A stretch of DNA of 64,000 nucleotides from Robbsia sp. KACC 23696 (lineage in GTDB: Bacteria; Pseudomonadota; Gammaproteobacteria; Burkholderiales; Burkholderiaceae): positions 1,088,249-1,152,248 of the forward strand of contig NZ_CP156626.1 of NCBI RefSeq assembly GCF_039852015.1. The letters run 5' to 3'. The notes under the pieces were generated by a model that saw nothing but the letters and a program-made list of their open reading frames with translations, was not told where the DNA came from and ran no database searches. This document shows, one piece after another, positions 34,246 through 44,743 of this stretch. A program made the translations under genes and the position numbers. The first letter of the stretch is position 1, and every line of letters begins with the position of its first letter.

Positions 34246-34363
34246 AGCAGGGGGAATATGACTTGGGAAACCTCGTTATGTTTGTCCTTTGCATCACGGA
34301 CCGTCGTACCTCGGATTTCAATCAATACTTTGAGATAGGCGATGAGTCTATCTTGGTTTTGTA

Positions 34364-37360
34364 ATGGCAAATACTACGCACCCACGTCCTGCTGCTGCGC
34401 CTAGTGCGCCTGCTAGCGGAAGCTCGCAGACGCAGACTCAGCAGGCACCGGAAGCACCGCCTTTGAAGTGGGCCTACCCTTTCAATGCGGTGAAGCAGGA
34501 TGAGGCGGTGACGGCGCAAACCTATTTCACTGCGCTTTCTCAGGCGGAGGACGGTTTTTTCCCGATGGGCGGAAACGGTTTGTGGCATGGGGGGATTCAC
34601 TTCGGCAATGGCACGGCGGGCACGCTCGACCAGCAAAGCGGAGTTCGTGCGATTGCTTCGGGCGAGGTGATCGCCTACCGATTAAACGAAAAGTATCCGG
34701 TCGCCACGTATCCGGATAAGAACAATGCGATGTATTCGTCCGGGTTCGTATTGATCCGGCATCGTCTGACGATGCCGCGCGCCCCGGTAGCAGCGACTGC
34801 GCCGACTTCGACACCGGCAGCGGCGTCCGCCTCGCCCGCGTCAGCAGCACAAGGGGCGCCTGCTCAGGGGACTGGGAGGAGTGCTGCGGCACAACAGCCA
34901 GCCTCGGCTGCGACTTCCACTCCGGCCCAGCCCGCACAGCCGGCCGACGAGACGCTGACTTTCTTCAGCCTGTACATGCACTTGATGGATTGGGCCGGGT
35001 ATCAAGCAGAAGACGCGAAACAGGATGCGACGCCGAGCAACGATGGCGCGAAAGCAGCCGACCAGGGCGTACAGCATATGGGGTACTGGCAAGGCAGCAA
35101 GAAATATCGGTTGGTGCCAGGATCGAATGTTAACAATAAGCAGGAGCAGCCGCCGAAAGCGATACCCGCTGCGGCACCCTCTGCGGCGAACACAGCTAAC
35201 AGCGATCCACTCGGTGCCTTTATTGCCAACGGCTTCAAAGCGACTGCGCCGACGCCCGCTCCGACAGCGGCGGCGGCATCCACGCCAATCGATCCTGAGA
35301 CGGTGTACACCGGTAATGGGCTAGCTATTCGGCGAAATCCGTTATCCAAGAGCGCGCATGCGCCTAACTCCGACATCTTGGGCATTCTGCCGCTCGGTGC
35401 TGAATTTACGATCGCGCGTGATGCGGATACGCCAGGCTGGGGCTATATCGGTGACGTCTTGAAAGGCAAGATTTATCCGCCGAAAGCAGGAGATGCACTT
35501 GATCCGTCGGCCAAGACAGGGTGCGTGTATTACAAAGGTATGAAGCCGCTGACGGTGCCTGCTCCGTTAGATCAAGTCGTCGTGTTGGACAAGCCTTTCA
35601 GCGTAAATGCGGGGGATGTTGTTGGTTACCTTGGCGAGTTTCAGCGTTATCGAGAAGGCCAGACGATACCGCCGACCGCTAAGCGATCTCAGCTTCATCT
35701 TGAGGTGTTTGCTGGTGACGAGTTTGCAGCGTTCTTCCAAAAGAGCAAACAGCGCGCGGCACAATTGTCTGATGCGCAGAAGTCGGTTTTGGTTATTTCT
35801 AAAGGAGCGAAACTTGTTTCTGAGAGTCAGGCAGATACGGTACTAAATAAAGCGGTGTTTCTTAAGCCGGTCGCTAACAAGTCGAGTGGCGGATGGTGGG
35901 CGCTTGTGCAGCCGATGACGGTCACTGTTCCTGCCCCCTCCGCAACCGCTCATCGTCAGACGCGTGCCCAGCCGCATTCGATCGAAACGCCGGACGGCAC
36001 TCCGGTTTGGGTTAAGCGACCGTTGAGTGGAACCACACTCGCGGCTGATAGCCAGACCGCAGCATGGAGCAAGTATCCTCTAAACGTGTCAAATCCGACG
36101 GCCTCGACCGTCGGATTTGAGACCGCAATCCCGCGTGGTCTCCTGGATAAGCGTTATTTCGGCGCCGTTGACGATGCGGGGAAGCATTGGTGGAGCACGG
36201 AATTCGCCAACGAAAAAGGCCAGATTGATGCGGGCTGGGTGTGCGAATCGGCGCATCCTGGCACGGAATGGGTTAGCCCGTTTGCATGGCCTGGCTTCGA
36301 AATAGTCGATCACACTGGAATTTCGTTGGTCGATCAGTTCAAGAGATTTTTGTTGTTGAAAAACGAGGCGCTGGAGGGAGAAGATCTCACCGAATTTGCG
36401 CCTGCGGCAGCGAGTGTTAACGGCAGTGACCTGATCGTTAAACTGGAAAGTGCGATAGACAAGCAAGGCGATGGCAACGGGAAGGTCACCGCTGGCGAGT
36501 TGCGAAGGGCTATGACTAAGCCATGGCTCGCTTGGCCAATTTCCCGCCTCGTCGTTCGCTTCGAAAGTGAATGGGGCGGCGATATGAGCAAGTGGCGCTC
36601 CCTAGAAAATCTGCTTGGAACGGGACGCTATGTATGGGAGACCGAACTTGGCCGAATTGAGAGGCTACAATTTTGGAAAGACATTGCGCAAAAGAAAGTT
36701 GAAGGTTTTCCCCGCGCGGCGGAAGTGTATCACTTTCATTTGATTGGGCTAGTGGACAATTTCGGTGCTAACAATTTTAGTTCTCTCGATGCGCTAATTC
36801 GGTCAATAGGAGATGTTATAGCGGGGGGGGAAGGAGGATATGAGGCTTATAATTCGGGCACGAGAGACGTGCCTGGTGGAGTTGTGGGGCATTCCTATAT
36901 CAGAAATGGCCCTGCAGGTCCGGTAACACAGAAAACAATTAATGAAATACTTGCGACCGAATCTATGTCTGGGACAAATCCGATGCGGATGTTTGCGACG
37001 GGAAAATATCAGACTACATTTCCAACATTGCAGGCGGCAAAGACAAGTCTTGGGTTGAGCGGTGATGAAAAGTATGATGTTGATATGCAGGAAAGGGTAT
37101 TTAAAGACTTTCTCTTTGCGAAGGCCGGGCGAGGTGGATTAAGTGACTTCGTTCGAAATGGGGCCGGTTCGGTCGACGACGCTATTTATGCCGCATCCAA
37201 AGAATGGGCATCAATTGCAGTTCCAAATTCTTACCCTACAAACAAGCGCGGTGTTCTTTCTAATGGGAGCATGACGTACTTTCAGAAAGAGGGCGCTGCG
37301 AATATGGCGAATAACCAATCGACTTCTGCTCTGCGCCATTTGTTAGAGAGCTTGCACTAA
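34364..37360 (+). CDS. large modular T6SS effector candidate: M23-like, SH3-like, EF-hand-like and lysozyme-like segments
   Basis: 998 residues, no signal peptide, 118 bases after vgrG. The N-terminal half is a divergent M23 peptidase-like fold: WHGGIHFG (His75/His79), FFSLYMHLMDW (His206) and RSQLHLEVF (His445). The fold is interrupted by Ala/Pro-rich linkers and by an SH3-like segment (about 312-375). An EF-hand-like loop, DKQGDGNGKVTAGE, starts at residue 699. Residues about 820-998 (GGYEAYNSGTRDVPGG, FATGKYQTTFPTLQAAK) resemble lysozyme-like muramidase domains of T6SS cargo. It probably attacks peptidoglycan in a rival's periplasm. Base composition becomes AT-rich towards the 3' end, suggesting a swapped toxin tip. 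No ribosome site is obvious. Confidence 0.72.
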   Translation: MANTTHPRPAAAPSAPASGSSQTQTQQAPEAPPLKWAYPFNAVKQDEAVTAQTYFTALSQAEDGFFPMGGNGLWHGGIHFGNGTAGTLDQQSGVRAIASGEVIAYRLNEKYPVATYPDKNNAMYSSGFVLIRHRLTMPRAPVAATAPTSTPAAASASPASAAQGAPAQGTGRSAAAQQPASAATSTPAQPAQPADETLTFFSLYMHLMDWAGYQAEDAKQDATPSNDGAKAADQGVQHMGYWQGSKKYRLVPGSNVNNKQEQPPKAIPAAAPSAANTANSDPLGAFIANGFKATAPTPAPTAAAASTPIDPETVYTGNGLAIRRNPLSKSAHAPNSDILGILPLGAEFTIARDADTPGWGYIGDVLKGKIYPPKAGDALDPSAKTGCVYYKGMKPLTVPAPLDQVVVLDKPFSVNAGDVVGYLGEFQRYREGQTIPPTAKRSQLHLEVFAGDEFAAFFQKSKQRAAQLSDAQKSVLVISKGAKLVSESQADTVLNKAVFLKPVANKSSGGWWALVQPMTVTVPAPSATAHRQTRAQPHSIETPDGTPVWVKRPLSGTTLAADSQTAAWSKYPLNVSNPTASTVGFETAIPRGLLDKRYFGAVDDAGKHWWSTEFANEKGQIDAGWVCESAHPGTEWVSPFAWPGFEIVDHTGISLVDQFKRFLLLKNEALEGEDLTEFAPAAASVNGSDLIVKLESAIDKQGDGNGKVTAGELRRAMTKPWLAWPISRLVVRFESEWGGDMSKWRSLENLLGTGRYVWETELGRIERLQFWKDIAQKKVEGFPRAAEVYHFHLIGLVDNFGANNFSSLDALIRSIGDVIAGGEGGYEAYNSGTRDVPGGVVGHSYIRNGPAGPVTQKTINEILATESMSGTNPMRMFATGKYQTTFPTLQAAKTSLGLSGDEKYDVDMQERVFKDFLFAKAGRGGLSDFVRNGAGSVDDAIYAASKEWASIAVPNSYPTNKRGVLSNGSMTYFQKEGAANMANNQSTSALRHLLESLH

Positions 37361-37379
37361 CTAAATTAAAGGGTATTTT

Positions 37380-37910
37380 ATGTATTATAGAAATACGATA
37401 ATTGCTATGTTACTTTTTTTAACAGCTTTTTTTGCACCGACGATATCAGCAAAAGAGTCGTTAAAAAATCATCCTTACGCCGGTGTGCAAATTCCCTATG
37501 CTAAATCTGAGCTGGGAGGTTGCTCGTACCAATATAGTCCCGTTGATTTTTGTGATGATGCTCATGTTTCTGCAATAAAGAATGCTCTTCAAACAGAGCG
37601 GGCGAATTATTTTGGAAATTATATTATCCTCCGGTATTCGGAGCGTCCCGAGTATTATCAAAAATCGATCTTGATTATAGATGTAAATACAGGCTATGCG
37701 TATCCGTTGCCAATCGACGCATACTCCGGATTTATTAAAGGAAAAGGGGTAGCAGTATCCGATGGGGTAGTAAAATATTCTATTTCTGATGATCGTATAT
37801 GTATATCTGGCGCTATTCTCGTATATAAATCTATACAGCAAGGAAGTTTTTGTTTTGACTTTGATGGAAAAAAATTTGGCGGATTCCATACGGAGTATAT
37901 GTTTCCGTGA
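37380..37910 (+). CDS. exported protein, probable immunity factor for the upstream effector
   Basis: 176 residues, AT-rich compared with its surroundings. Residues 1-24 are a signal peptide (NTIIAMLLFLTAFFAPTISA), so the mature protein is periplasmic. Four or five cysteines (GGCSYQYSPVDFCDD, DRICISG, SFCFDF) could pair. I do not recognise a family. The location 19 bases after a predicted peptidoglycan-degrading effector, the export signal and the foreign composition are what is expected of a T6SS immunity protein; this role is an inference. Confidence 0.65.
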   Translation: MYYRNTIIAMLLFLTAFFAPTISAKESLKNHPYAGVQIPYAKSELGGCSYQYSPVDFCDDAHVSAIKNALQTERANYFGNYIILRYSERPEYYQKSILIIDVNTGYAYPLPIDAYSGFIKGKGVAVSDGVVKYSISDDRICISGAILVYKSIQQGSFCFDFDGKKFGGFHTEYMFP

Positions 37911-37993
37911 AATTTTAAAAAATCATGGAGTTCGGACCAGTGCCCCGACTGCACGAATCGAGTGATCGGAGAAAATCGAAAAAGGCAGCTCTT

Positions 37994-38749
37994 GTGATTA
38001 AATGTTGTCGTATGATTGCAATGGCTCTCTGGATAATGGGTGCTATGCCCGCACATTCAGCGGAGCTTTCGATAGTCGAAAATAACAAGGTGCTGACATG
38101 TGAATCCGGTTCATGTCGTCTGATCCAGATATCAGGTTCCTTGGCATCGGCAATCAAAGAAGAATATAACCGAATCTCCACAGCCGACCTTTTTCACGAC
38201 GGAAATAATGAGATTGTCGCAACCCATAATGGTGTGAATAGTTGCTCTCGATTCTTCTCCTATAATGCAGTGAAGGGTAGCTTTTTAGAGCTAAATTTTT
38301 CGGATAAGGATATTTGCGGCTACAAAATTGTTGGGGATATACTAATTTCTGTCGTAAAGGATGGCGTGAAGTTACGGCAAGACATCTATCAGAGGGACGG
38401 AAATACATTTAGGCTCCACTTCAGTGATAATTGTTATGGTTGTGACCAAGTAATTCGAACGGTTTATGACCACGATGCCGTGGTAGATAAATATCTTGTG
38501 GATGGGGCGGATGATTACGGCAAGCGAAAACCGCTTTTCTCCACGGTGACAGCCGGGAAAGCCCTTTTATACGGAGATCACTCACTATCGAGTACTACCC
38601 ACATGTATCTCGTCAACGGGGACAAGGTCCAATTGCTGGACTTTGATAACGATGACGAGTCGATGTATTACATTCGATATGTCGGAAAGAGCGGCAAAAC
38701 AATCCAAGATTGGATTAAATGCAAAGATCTTGCGGCCTGTTCACTGTAA
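37994..38749 (+). CDS. exported protein, second immunity candidate
   Basis: About 251 residues from a GTG at 37994 preceded by AAAGG; the ATG at 37925 would give a 23-residue charged extension without a ribosome site. A signal peptide follows (IAMALWIMGAMPAHSA). The mature part is beta-rich with paired cysteines (LTCESGSC, DNCYGCDQ). The C-terminal third (KALLYGDHSLSSTTHMYLVNGDKVQLL, then GKTIQDWIKC) resembles an SH3-like domain. It is AT-rich like the preceding gene. Position suggests a second immunity protein or inhibitor for the effector; no family was recognised. Confidence 0.62.
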   Translation: MIKCCRMIAMALWIMGAMPAHSAELSIVENNKVLTCESGSCRLIQISGSLASAIKEEYNRISTADLFHDGNNEIVATHNGVNSCSRFFSYNAVKGSFLELNFSDKDICGYKIVGDILISVVKDGVKLRQDIYQRDGNTFRLHFSDNCYGCDQVIRTVYDHDAVVDKYLVDGADDYGKRKPLFSTVTAGKALLYGDHSLSSTTHMYLVNGDKVQLLDFDNDDESMYYIRYVGKSGKTIQDWIKCKDLAACSL

Positions 38750-39126
38750 AACCAAGCGTGGTTCGTCGACTCCGCGTTATATTTCCCCTCCATGGCATTT
38801 TGCTGCATCTTTGCGCTGTGCGTTTCGCAGAATGCTTAGCCCCGTGGCGGCCGTGCTAACGGGCGCGCCGTGCGTGTTCGCTTTGCGTCCAGAGCGCGCG
38901 AAGCAGGACACCCTCGCGCATCTCGACTACCCCGCAGACACAACCCCGCGACAAATCGCCACCGCCCTCACAAAAAGACCACTCAACTAGACAAAAACTT
39001 TCCTTTCCTGGCATCGGTTTGCCAGTTCCGTTGCCGTAAACGCAACGCCTCTTGCGCAATGAGCACTAGCCGCGCTGTTTTTGGCTTCGCAGAATTTTTC
39101 TACTCTGCTCTAGCCGACGGTTCCCC
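38750..39126. other. gene-free boundary of the AT-rich island
   Basis: 377 bases with no convincing gene. Composition returns to the GC-rich genome average here, marking the right edge of the effector/immunity island. I see no inverted repeats of insertion-sequence type or tRNA remnant. Confidence 0.5.
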
Positions 39127-40068
39127 ATGCTGCTCTATGTATTTCGCCGAATACTCAGCGCGATCCCGGTCATGTTGTTCGTGGCGCTGTTTGTGTTCGG
39201 ATTGCTCGATCTCGCGCCGGGCGATCCTGCCGCGCTGCTGGCCGGCGAGAACGCCTCCCCGGAAGACATCGAAAAAATCCGCCAGTCGCTGGGCCTGAAC
39301 AAGCCTTTCCTGTTCCGCTTTGGTGAATGGCTATGGCATCTGCTGCACGGTGACCTCGGCACCTCGCTGTTTACCTCCCAGCCGGTTACGCAGATGATCG
39401 GCGAACGTCTCGCGCCAACGTTCACGTTGATGATCATGACCATCGTCATCTCGGTCATCATCGCGATCCCGGCGGGTGCTTGGGCCGCGTGGCGTCACAA
39501 CCGCTGGAACGATCGCGTCATCATGTTGTGCGCGGTGTTCAGCTTCTCCTTGCCGTCCTTTGTCGTCGGCTATCTGCTCGCTTGGATCTTCGGCCTCAAA
39601 TTGCATTGGCTGCCGGTGCAAGGCTATGCGGGCCTCGACCAAGGCCTATGGACGTCGATCCGTTCGCTGATCCTGCCCGCCTTCGCATTGGGTTCGGTCT
39701 ATATCGGCCTGATCGCGCGCTTTACGCGCTCCACGCTCGTCGAGACGCTGCAGCAGGACTACATCCGCACCGCTCGCGCGAAGGGCGTCAGCAACACACG
39801 CATCCTGTTTCGCCACGGCTTGAAGAATGCCGCCGTACCCATCGTCACTGTCGTCGGCTCCGGCGTCGCCTTGCTGATCAGCGGCACCGTCGTCACGGAA
39901 ACGGTATTCGCCATCCCCGGCCTCGGTCGGCTAACGGTCGATGCCATTCTGCGACGCGACTATCCCATTATTCAGGGCGTGATCCTCTTGTTCAGCTTCC
40001 TGTACGTGCTCGTCAACCTTGCGGTGGACCTGCTTTATACGGTGTTCGACCCAAGGATCAAATACTGA
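39127..40068 (+). CDS. ABC transporter permease, DppB/GsiC type
   Basis: 313 residues with six membrane helices. It begins MLLYVFRRILSAIPVMLFVA and carries the family block DPAALLAGENASPEDIEKIR. The cytoplasmic EAA-type loop is DYIRTARAKGVSNTRILFRHGLKNA. Its stop overlaps the start of the next permease (TGATG). It forms the inner-membrane channel for a peptide or glutathione-like solute with the following gene. No clear ribosome site precedes the ATG. Confidence 0.92.
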   Translation: MLLYVFRRILSAIPVMLFVALFVFGLLDLAPGDPAALLAGENASPEDIEKIRQSLGLNKPFLFRFGEWLWHLLHGDLGTSLFTSQPVTQMIGERLAPTFTLMIMTIVISVIIAIPAGAWAAWRHNRWNDRVIMLCAVFSFSLPSFVVGYLLAWIFGLKLHWLPVQGYAGLDQGLWTSIRSLILPAFALGSVYIGLIARFTRSTLVETLQQDYIRTARAKGVSNTRILFRHGLKNAAVPIVTVVGSGVALLISGTVVTETVFAIPGLGRLTVDAILRRDYPIIQGVILLFSFLYVLVNLAVDLLYTVFDPRIKY

Positions 40069-40910
40069 TGAAAACCGGTTCTCCCTTCTGGCGCACGATG
40101 CGTCGCCACCCGAACGTGCTATTCGGCGGCTCTTTGCTGTTGCTGCTGATCGCCATCGCCGTGCTGGCACCCTGGCTCCATACCGTCGATCCCACGGCGA
40201 TCAATCCGATCTATCGTGCCCGCACGCCGTCGACGCAATTCTGGTTCGGAACCGATCTGCTGGGTCGCGATGTGTACTCCCGCGTGCTGTATGGCGCGCG
40301 CGTCTCGCTAATCGTCGGTTTTTCCGTGGCGATCCTGTCGACGATCCTCGGCGTGCTGATCGGTGTGCTTGCCGGTTTCGTGCGCTGGCTCGATGTGCTG
40401 ATCATGCGCATCATGGACGGCTTCATGTCGATCCCGACGATCCTGCTGGCCATCGCGATGATCGCCGTCTGGCAGGCGTCGATGACCACCGTGATCTGCG
40501 CCATCACCGTCGTAGAGATCCCGCGCGTGGTGCGCCTCGTGCGCGGCCTGGTGCTGTCACTGCGTGAACAGCCCTTTGTCGAAGCGGCCGTGACTGCTGG
40601 CGCGGGCCACTGGCGCATCATGTATCGCCACATCTTCCCCAATACGGTTGCGGCGCTGATGGTGCAGGGGACCTATATCCTCGGCGTGGCCATCCTCGCC
40701 GAAGCGAGCCTGTCCTTCATCGGTGCGGGCGTACCACCGATCACGCCGTCGTGGGGCAACATCATGGCGGAAGGGCGGGCGTTGTGGCAGATCCGGCCGC
40801 AGTTGATTGCCTTCCCGGCGATCTTCCTGTCGCTGACCATCCTTGCGGTCAATATGCTGGGCGACGGTCTGCGCGACCTGCTCGATCCGCGCATGTCCTC
40901 GGAGCGCTGA
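40068..40910 (+). CDS. ABC transporter permease, DppC/GsiD type
   Basis: 280 residues from the ATG at 40068, overlapping the previous stop by one base; the longer in-frame extension is out-of-frame DppB sequence. Features are RRHPNVLFGGSLLLLLIAIA (first membrane helix), FGTDLLGRDVYSRVLYGARV (family signature), the EAA loop EQPFVEAAVTAGAGHWRIMY, and the closing block GDGLRDLLDPR. It is the second half of the membrane channel. Confidence 0.93.
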   Translation: MKTGSPFWRTMRRHPNVLFGGSLLLLLIAIAVLAPWLHTVDPTAINPIYRARTPSTQFWFGTDLLGRDVYSRVLYGARVSLIVGFSVAILSTILGVLIGVLAGFVRWLDVLIMRIMDGFMSIPTILLAIAMIAVWQASMTTVICAITVVEIPRVVRLVRGLVLSLREQPFVEAAVTAGAGHWRIMYRHIFPNTVAALMVQGTYILGVAILAEASLSFIGAGVPPITPSWGNIMAEGRALWQIRPQLIAFPAIFLSLTILAVNMLGDGLRDLLDPRMSSER

Positions 40911-40911
40911 G

Positions 40912-42960
<2,049 letters not shown>

Positions 42961-43073
42961 TCCGACGACGAAGCGAACACCCGGGCGTCCTGCTTTTTAC
43001 CTGCCACACCTCGCTGGCGCGCACCACGCGCGCCTTTGCAGCAAACGACCCTTTCTCTCATGGAGCGAAGCGC

Positions 43074-44708
43074 ATGGATCGCAGGCAGTTCATCAAGTCG
43101 GGTATCGCATTAGGCGCGGCGGGCTCGCCGCTGGCGTTGCCGTTTGCCGGTCTGGCTGGGCTGGCCGATGCAGCGGAAAGCACTGGGGGCAAGGGCACGG
43201 CAAAGCGCTTCCGCTGGGTGCCGGCCGCCGATTTGACCATCGTCGATCCCATTTTCACGACCGCCTATGTGACGCAGAATCATGGCGCGCTGGTCTACGA
43301 CACCTTATACGGTCTCGACGACAAGATGCGCGTGCATCCGCAGATGGCGGAGGGGCAGACGATCGAAAACAACGGCTTGCAATGGACCATCACCTTGCGT
43401 GAGGGCTTGCTGTTTCACGACAACACCCCTGTAAAAGCGCGTGATGTCGTGGCCAGTCTGAAGCGCTGGGGACAGCGCGACATGATGGGCCAGAGCCTGT
43501 TCGCCGTGACGACCAATCTGAGCGCCATCGACGACAAGACGATCCGCTTCACGCTGAGCAAGCCGTTCCCCTTGTTGATGTCGGCACTGGCGCGGCCAGA
43601 GACGATCATCGCGGCGATCATGCCGGAGCGCCTCGCGAACGCACCGCTATCGACCCCGCTGAAAGAGGTCATCGGCAGCGGGCCGTTTCGCTTCAATGCG
43701 AGCAAATGGGTATCCGGCTCGCAGGTCGTGTACGAGAAGTTCACACAGTACGTGCCGCGCAAGGACAGCTTTGCGCCGACGTACACCGCGGGGCCGAAGA
43801 TCGCCTACGTCGATGAAGTGGACTGGAAGATCATCCCCGATCAGGCAACCGCGGTAGCGGCATTGCAATCCGGCGAAGTCGATGGCATCGACACCATCAA
43901 TAACGACTTCATCTCCTTACTCCGGACCGATCCGGCGATCAACCTGATAAAGCGCCGGCTGCCGATCATGGGGATTCTGCGCTTCAATCAATTGCAGGCG
44001 CCGTTCGACAACCCTGCGTTGCGTCGCGTAATCCTGTCCGCCGTCGATCAGAAGGAATACATGACGGCGATGGTGGGCAGCGAATTCCCGGAATATTGGG
44101 ATGCAAAGACCGGCTTCTTCGCGCCGGGTTCGCCGATGGCGAGCGACGCTGGCATGAGCGCGATCACATCGAAACGTGACTTGTCGAAGGCCAAGGCGGC
44201 GGTTACGGCCGCAGGGTACAAGGGCGAGAAGGTGGTCATCATCGATCCGGCCGACAACCCGATCTATCATGCCGCAGCGCTTGTGACGGTCGATCTGTTC
44301 AAGAAGCTCGGCATCGCGGTGGAAGTCCAAGCGATGGACTGGGGTTCTGCGATTCAACGTCGCACGAATCAAGCGCCTGTATCGGCGGGCGGCTGGAGCG
44401 TCACGTTCACCGGCCTGACGGGGATCAATAATTTCGATCCCGCCGGACATTTGGGATTACGCGGCAATGGCAAGGCGTCCTGGTTCGGCTGGCCGATCGC
44501 GCCGAAGTTGGAGCAGTTGCGCGACGCGTGGTTCGCGGCGCCAGACCTCGCCGCTCAGCAAAAGATCTGCCGCGATATGCAGGTTCAGGCAGTGGAAGAC
44601 GTGCCGTACGTGCCGCTCGGCTCCATGTATCCGGTCAGCGCGCTGCGCAAGGAATGGAAGGACATGCAGACCGATGAGCTGCTGTTCTTTACGTTAAAGC
44701 ACGTCTGA
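43074..44708 (+). CDS. ABC transporter substrate-binding protein, family 5, Tat signal
   Basis: 544 residues from the ATG at 43074, with GGAGCGAAG before it. MDRRQFIKSGIALGAAGSPL is a twin-arginine signal. SBP family 5 blocks are DPIFTTAYVTQNHGALVYDT, ITLREGLLFHDNTPVKARD and GSGPFRFNASKWVSG. It matches the protein at 9409-11043 along its whole length, so the two are paralogues. As the last gene of the transporter operon it provides ligand specificity. Folded export by Tat is typical of some SBP family 5 proteins. Confidence 0.92.
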   Translation: MDRRQFIKSGIALGAAGSPLALPFAGLAGLADAAESTGGKGTAKRFRWVPAADLTIVDPIFTTAYVTQNHGALVYDTLYGLDDKMRVHPQMAEGQTIENNGLQWTITLREGLLFHDNTPVKARDVVASLKRWGQRDMMGQSLFAVTTNLSAIDDKTIRFTLSKPFPLLMSALARPETIIAAIMPERLANAPLSTPLKEVIGSGPFRFNASKWVSGSQVVYEKFTQYVPRKDSFAPTYTAGPKIAYVDEVDWKIIPDQATAVAALQSGEVDGIDTINNDFISLLRTDPAINLIKRRLPIMGILRFNQLQAPFDNPALRRVILSAVDQKEYMTAMVGSEFPEYWDAKTGFFAPGSPMASDAGMSAITSKRDLSKAKAAVTAAGYKGEKVVIIDPADNPIYHAAALVTVDLFKKLGIAVEVQAMDWGSAIQRRTNQAPVSAGGWSVTFTGLTGINNFDPAGHLGLRGNGKASWFGWPIAPKLEQLRDAWFAAPDLAAQQKICRDMQVQAVEDVPYVPLGSMYPVSALRKEWKDMQTDELLFFTLKHV

Positions 44709-44743
44709 TCGCCGCATCGCAAAGCGGCGACGGTCGCGCGCAC

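Noticed and set aside
38750-39126. Insertion-sequence remnant at the island edge
   Set aside because: No transposase similarity, inverted repeats or target duplication could be seen.
39480-40067. Long open extension ahead of the second permease
   Set aside because: It is another frame of the DppB-type gene; the real start at 40068 overlaps the previous stop, and the protein family begins there.
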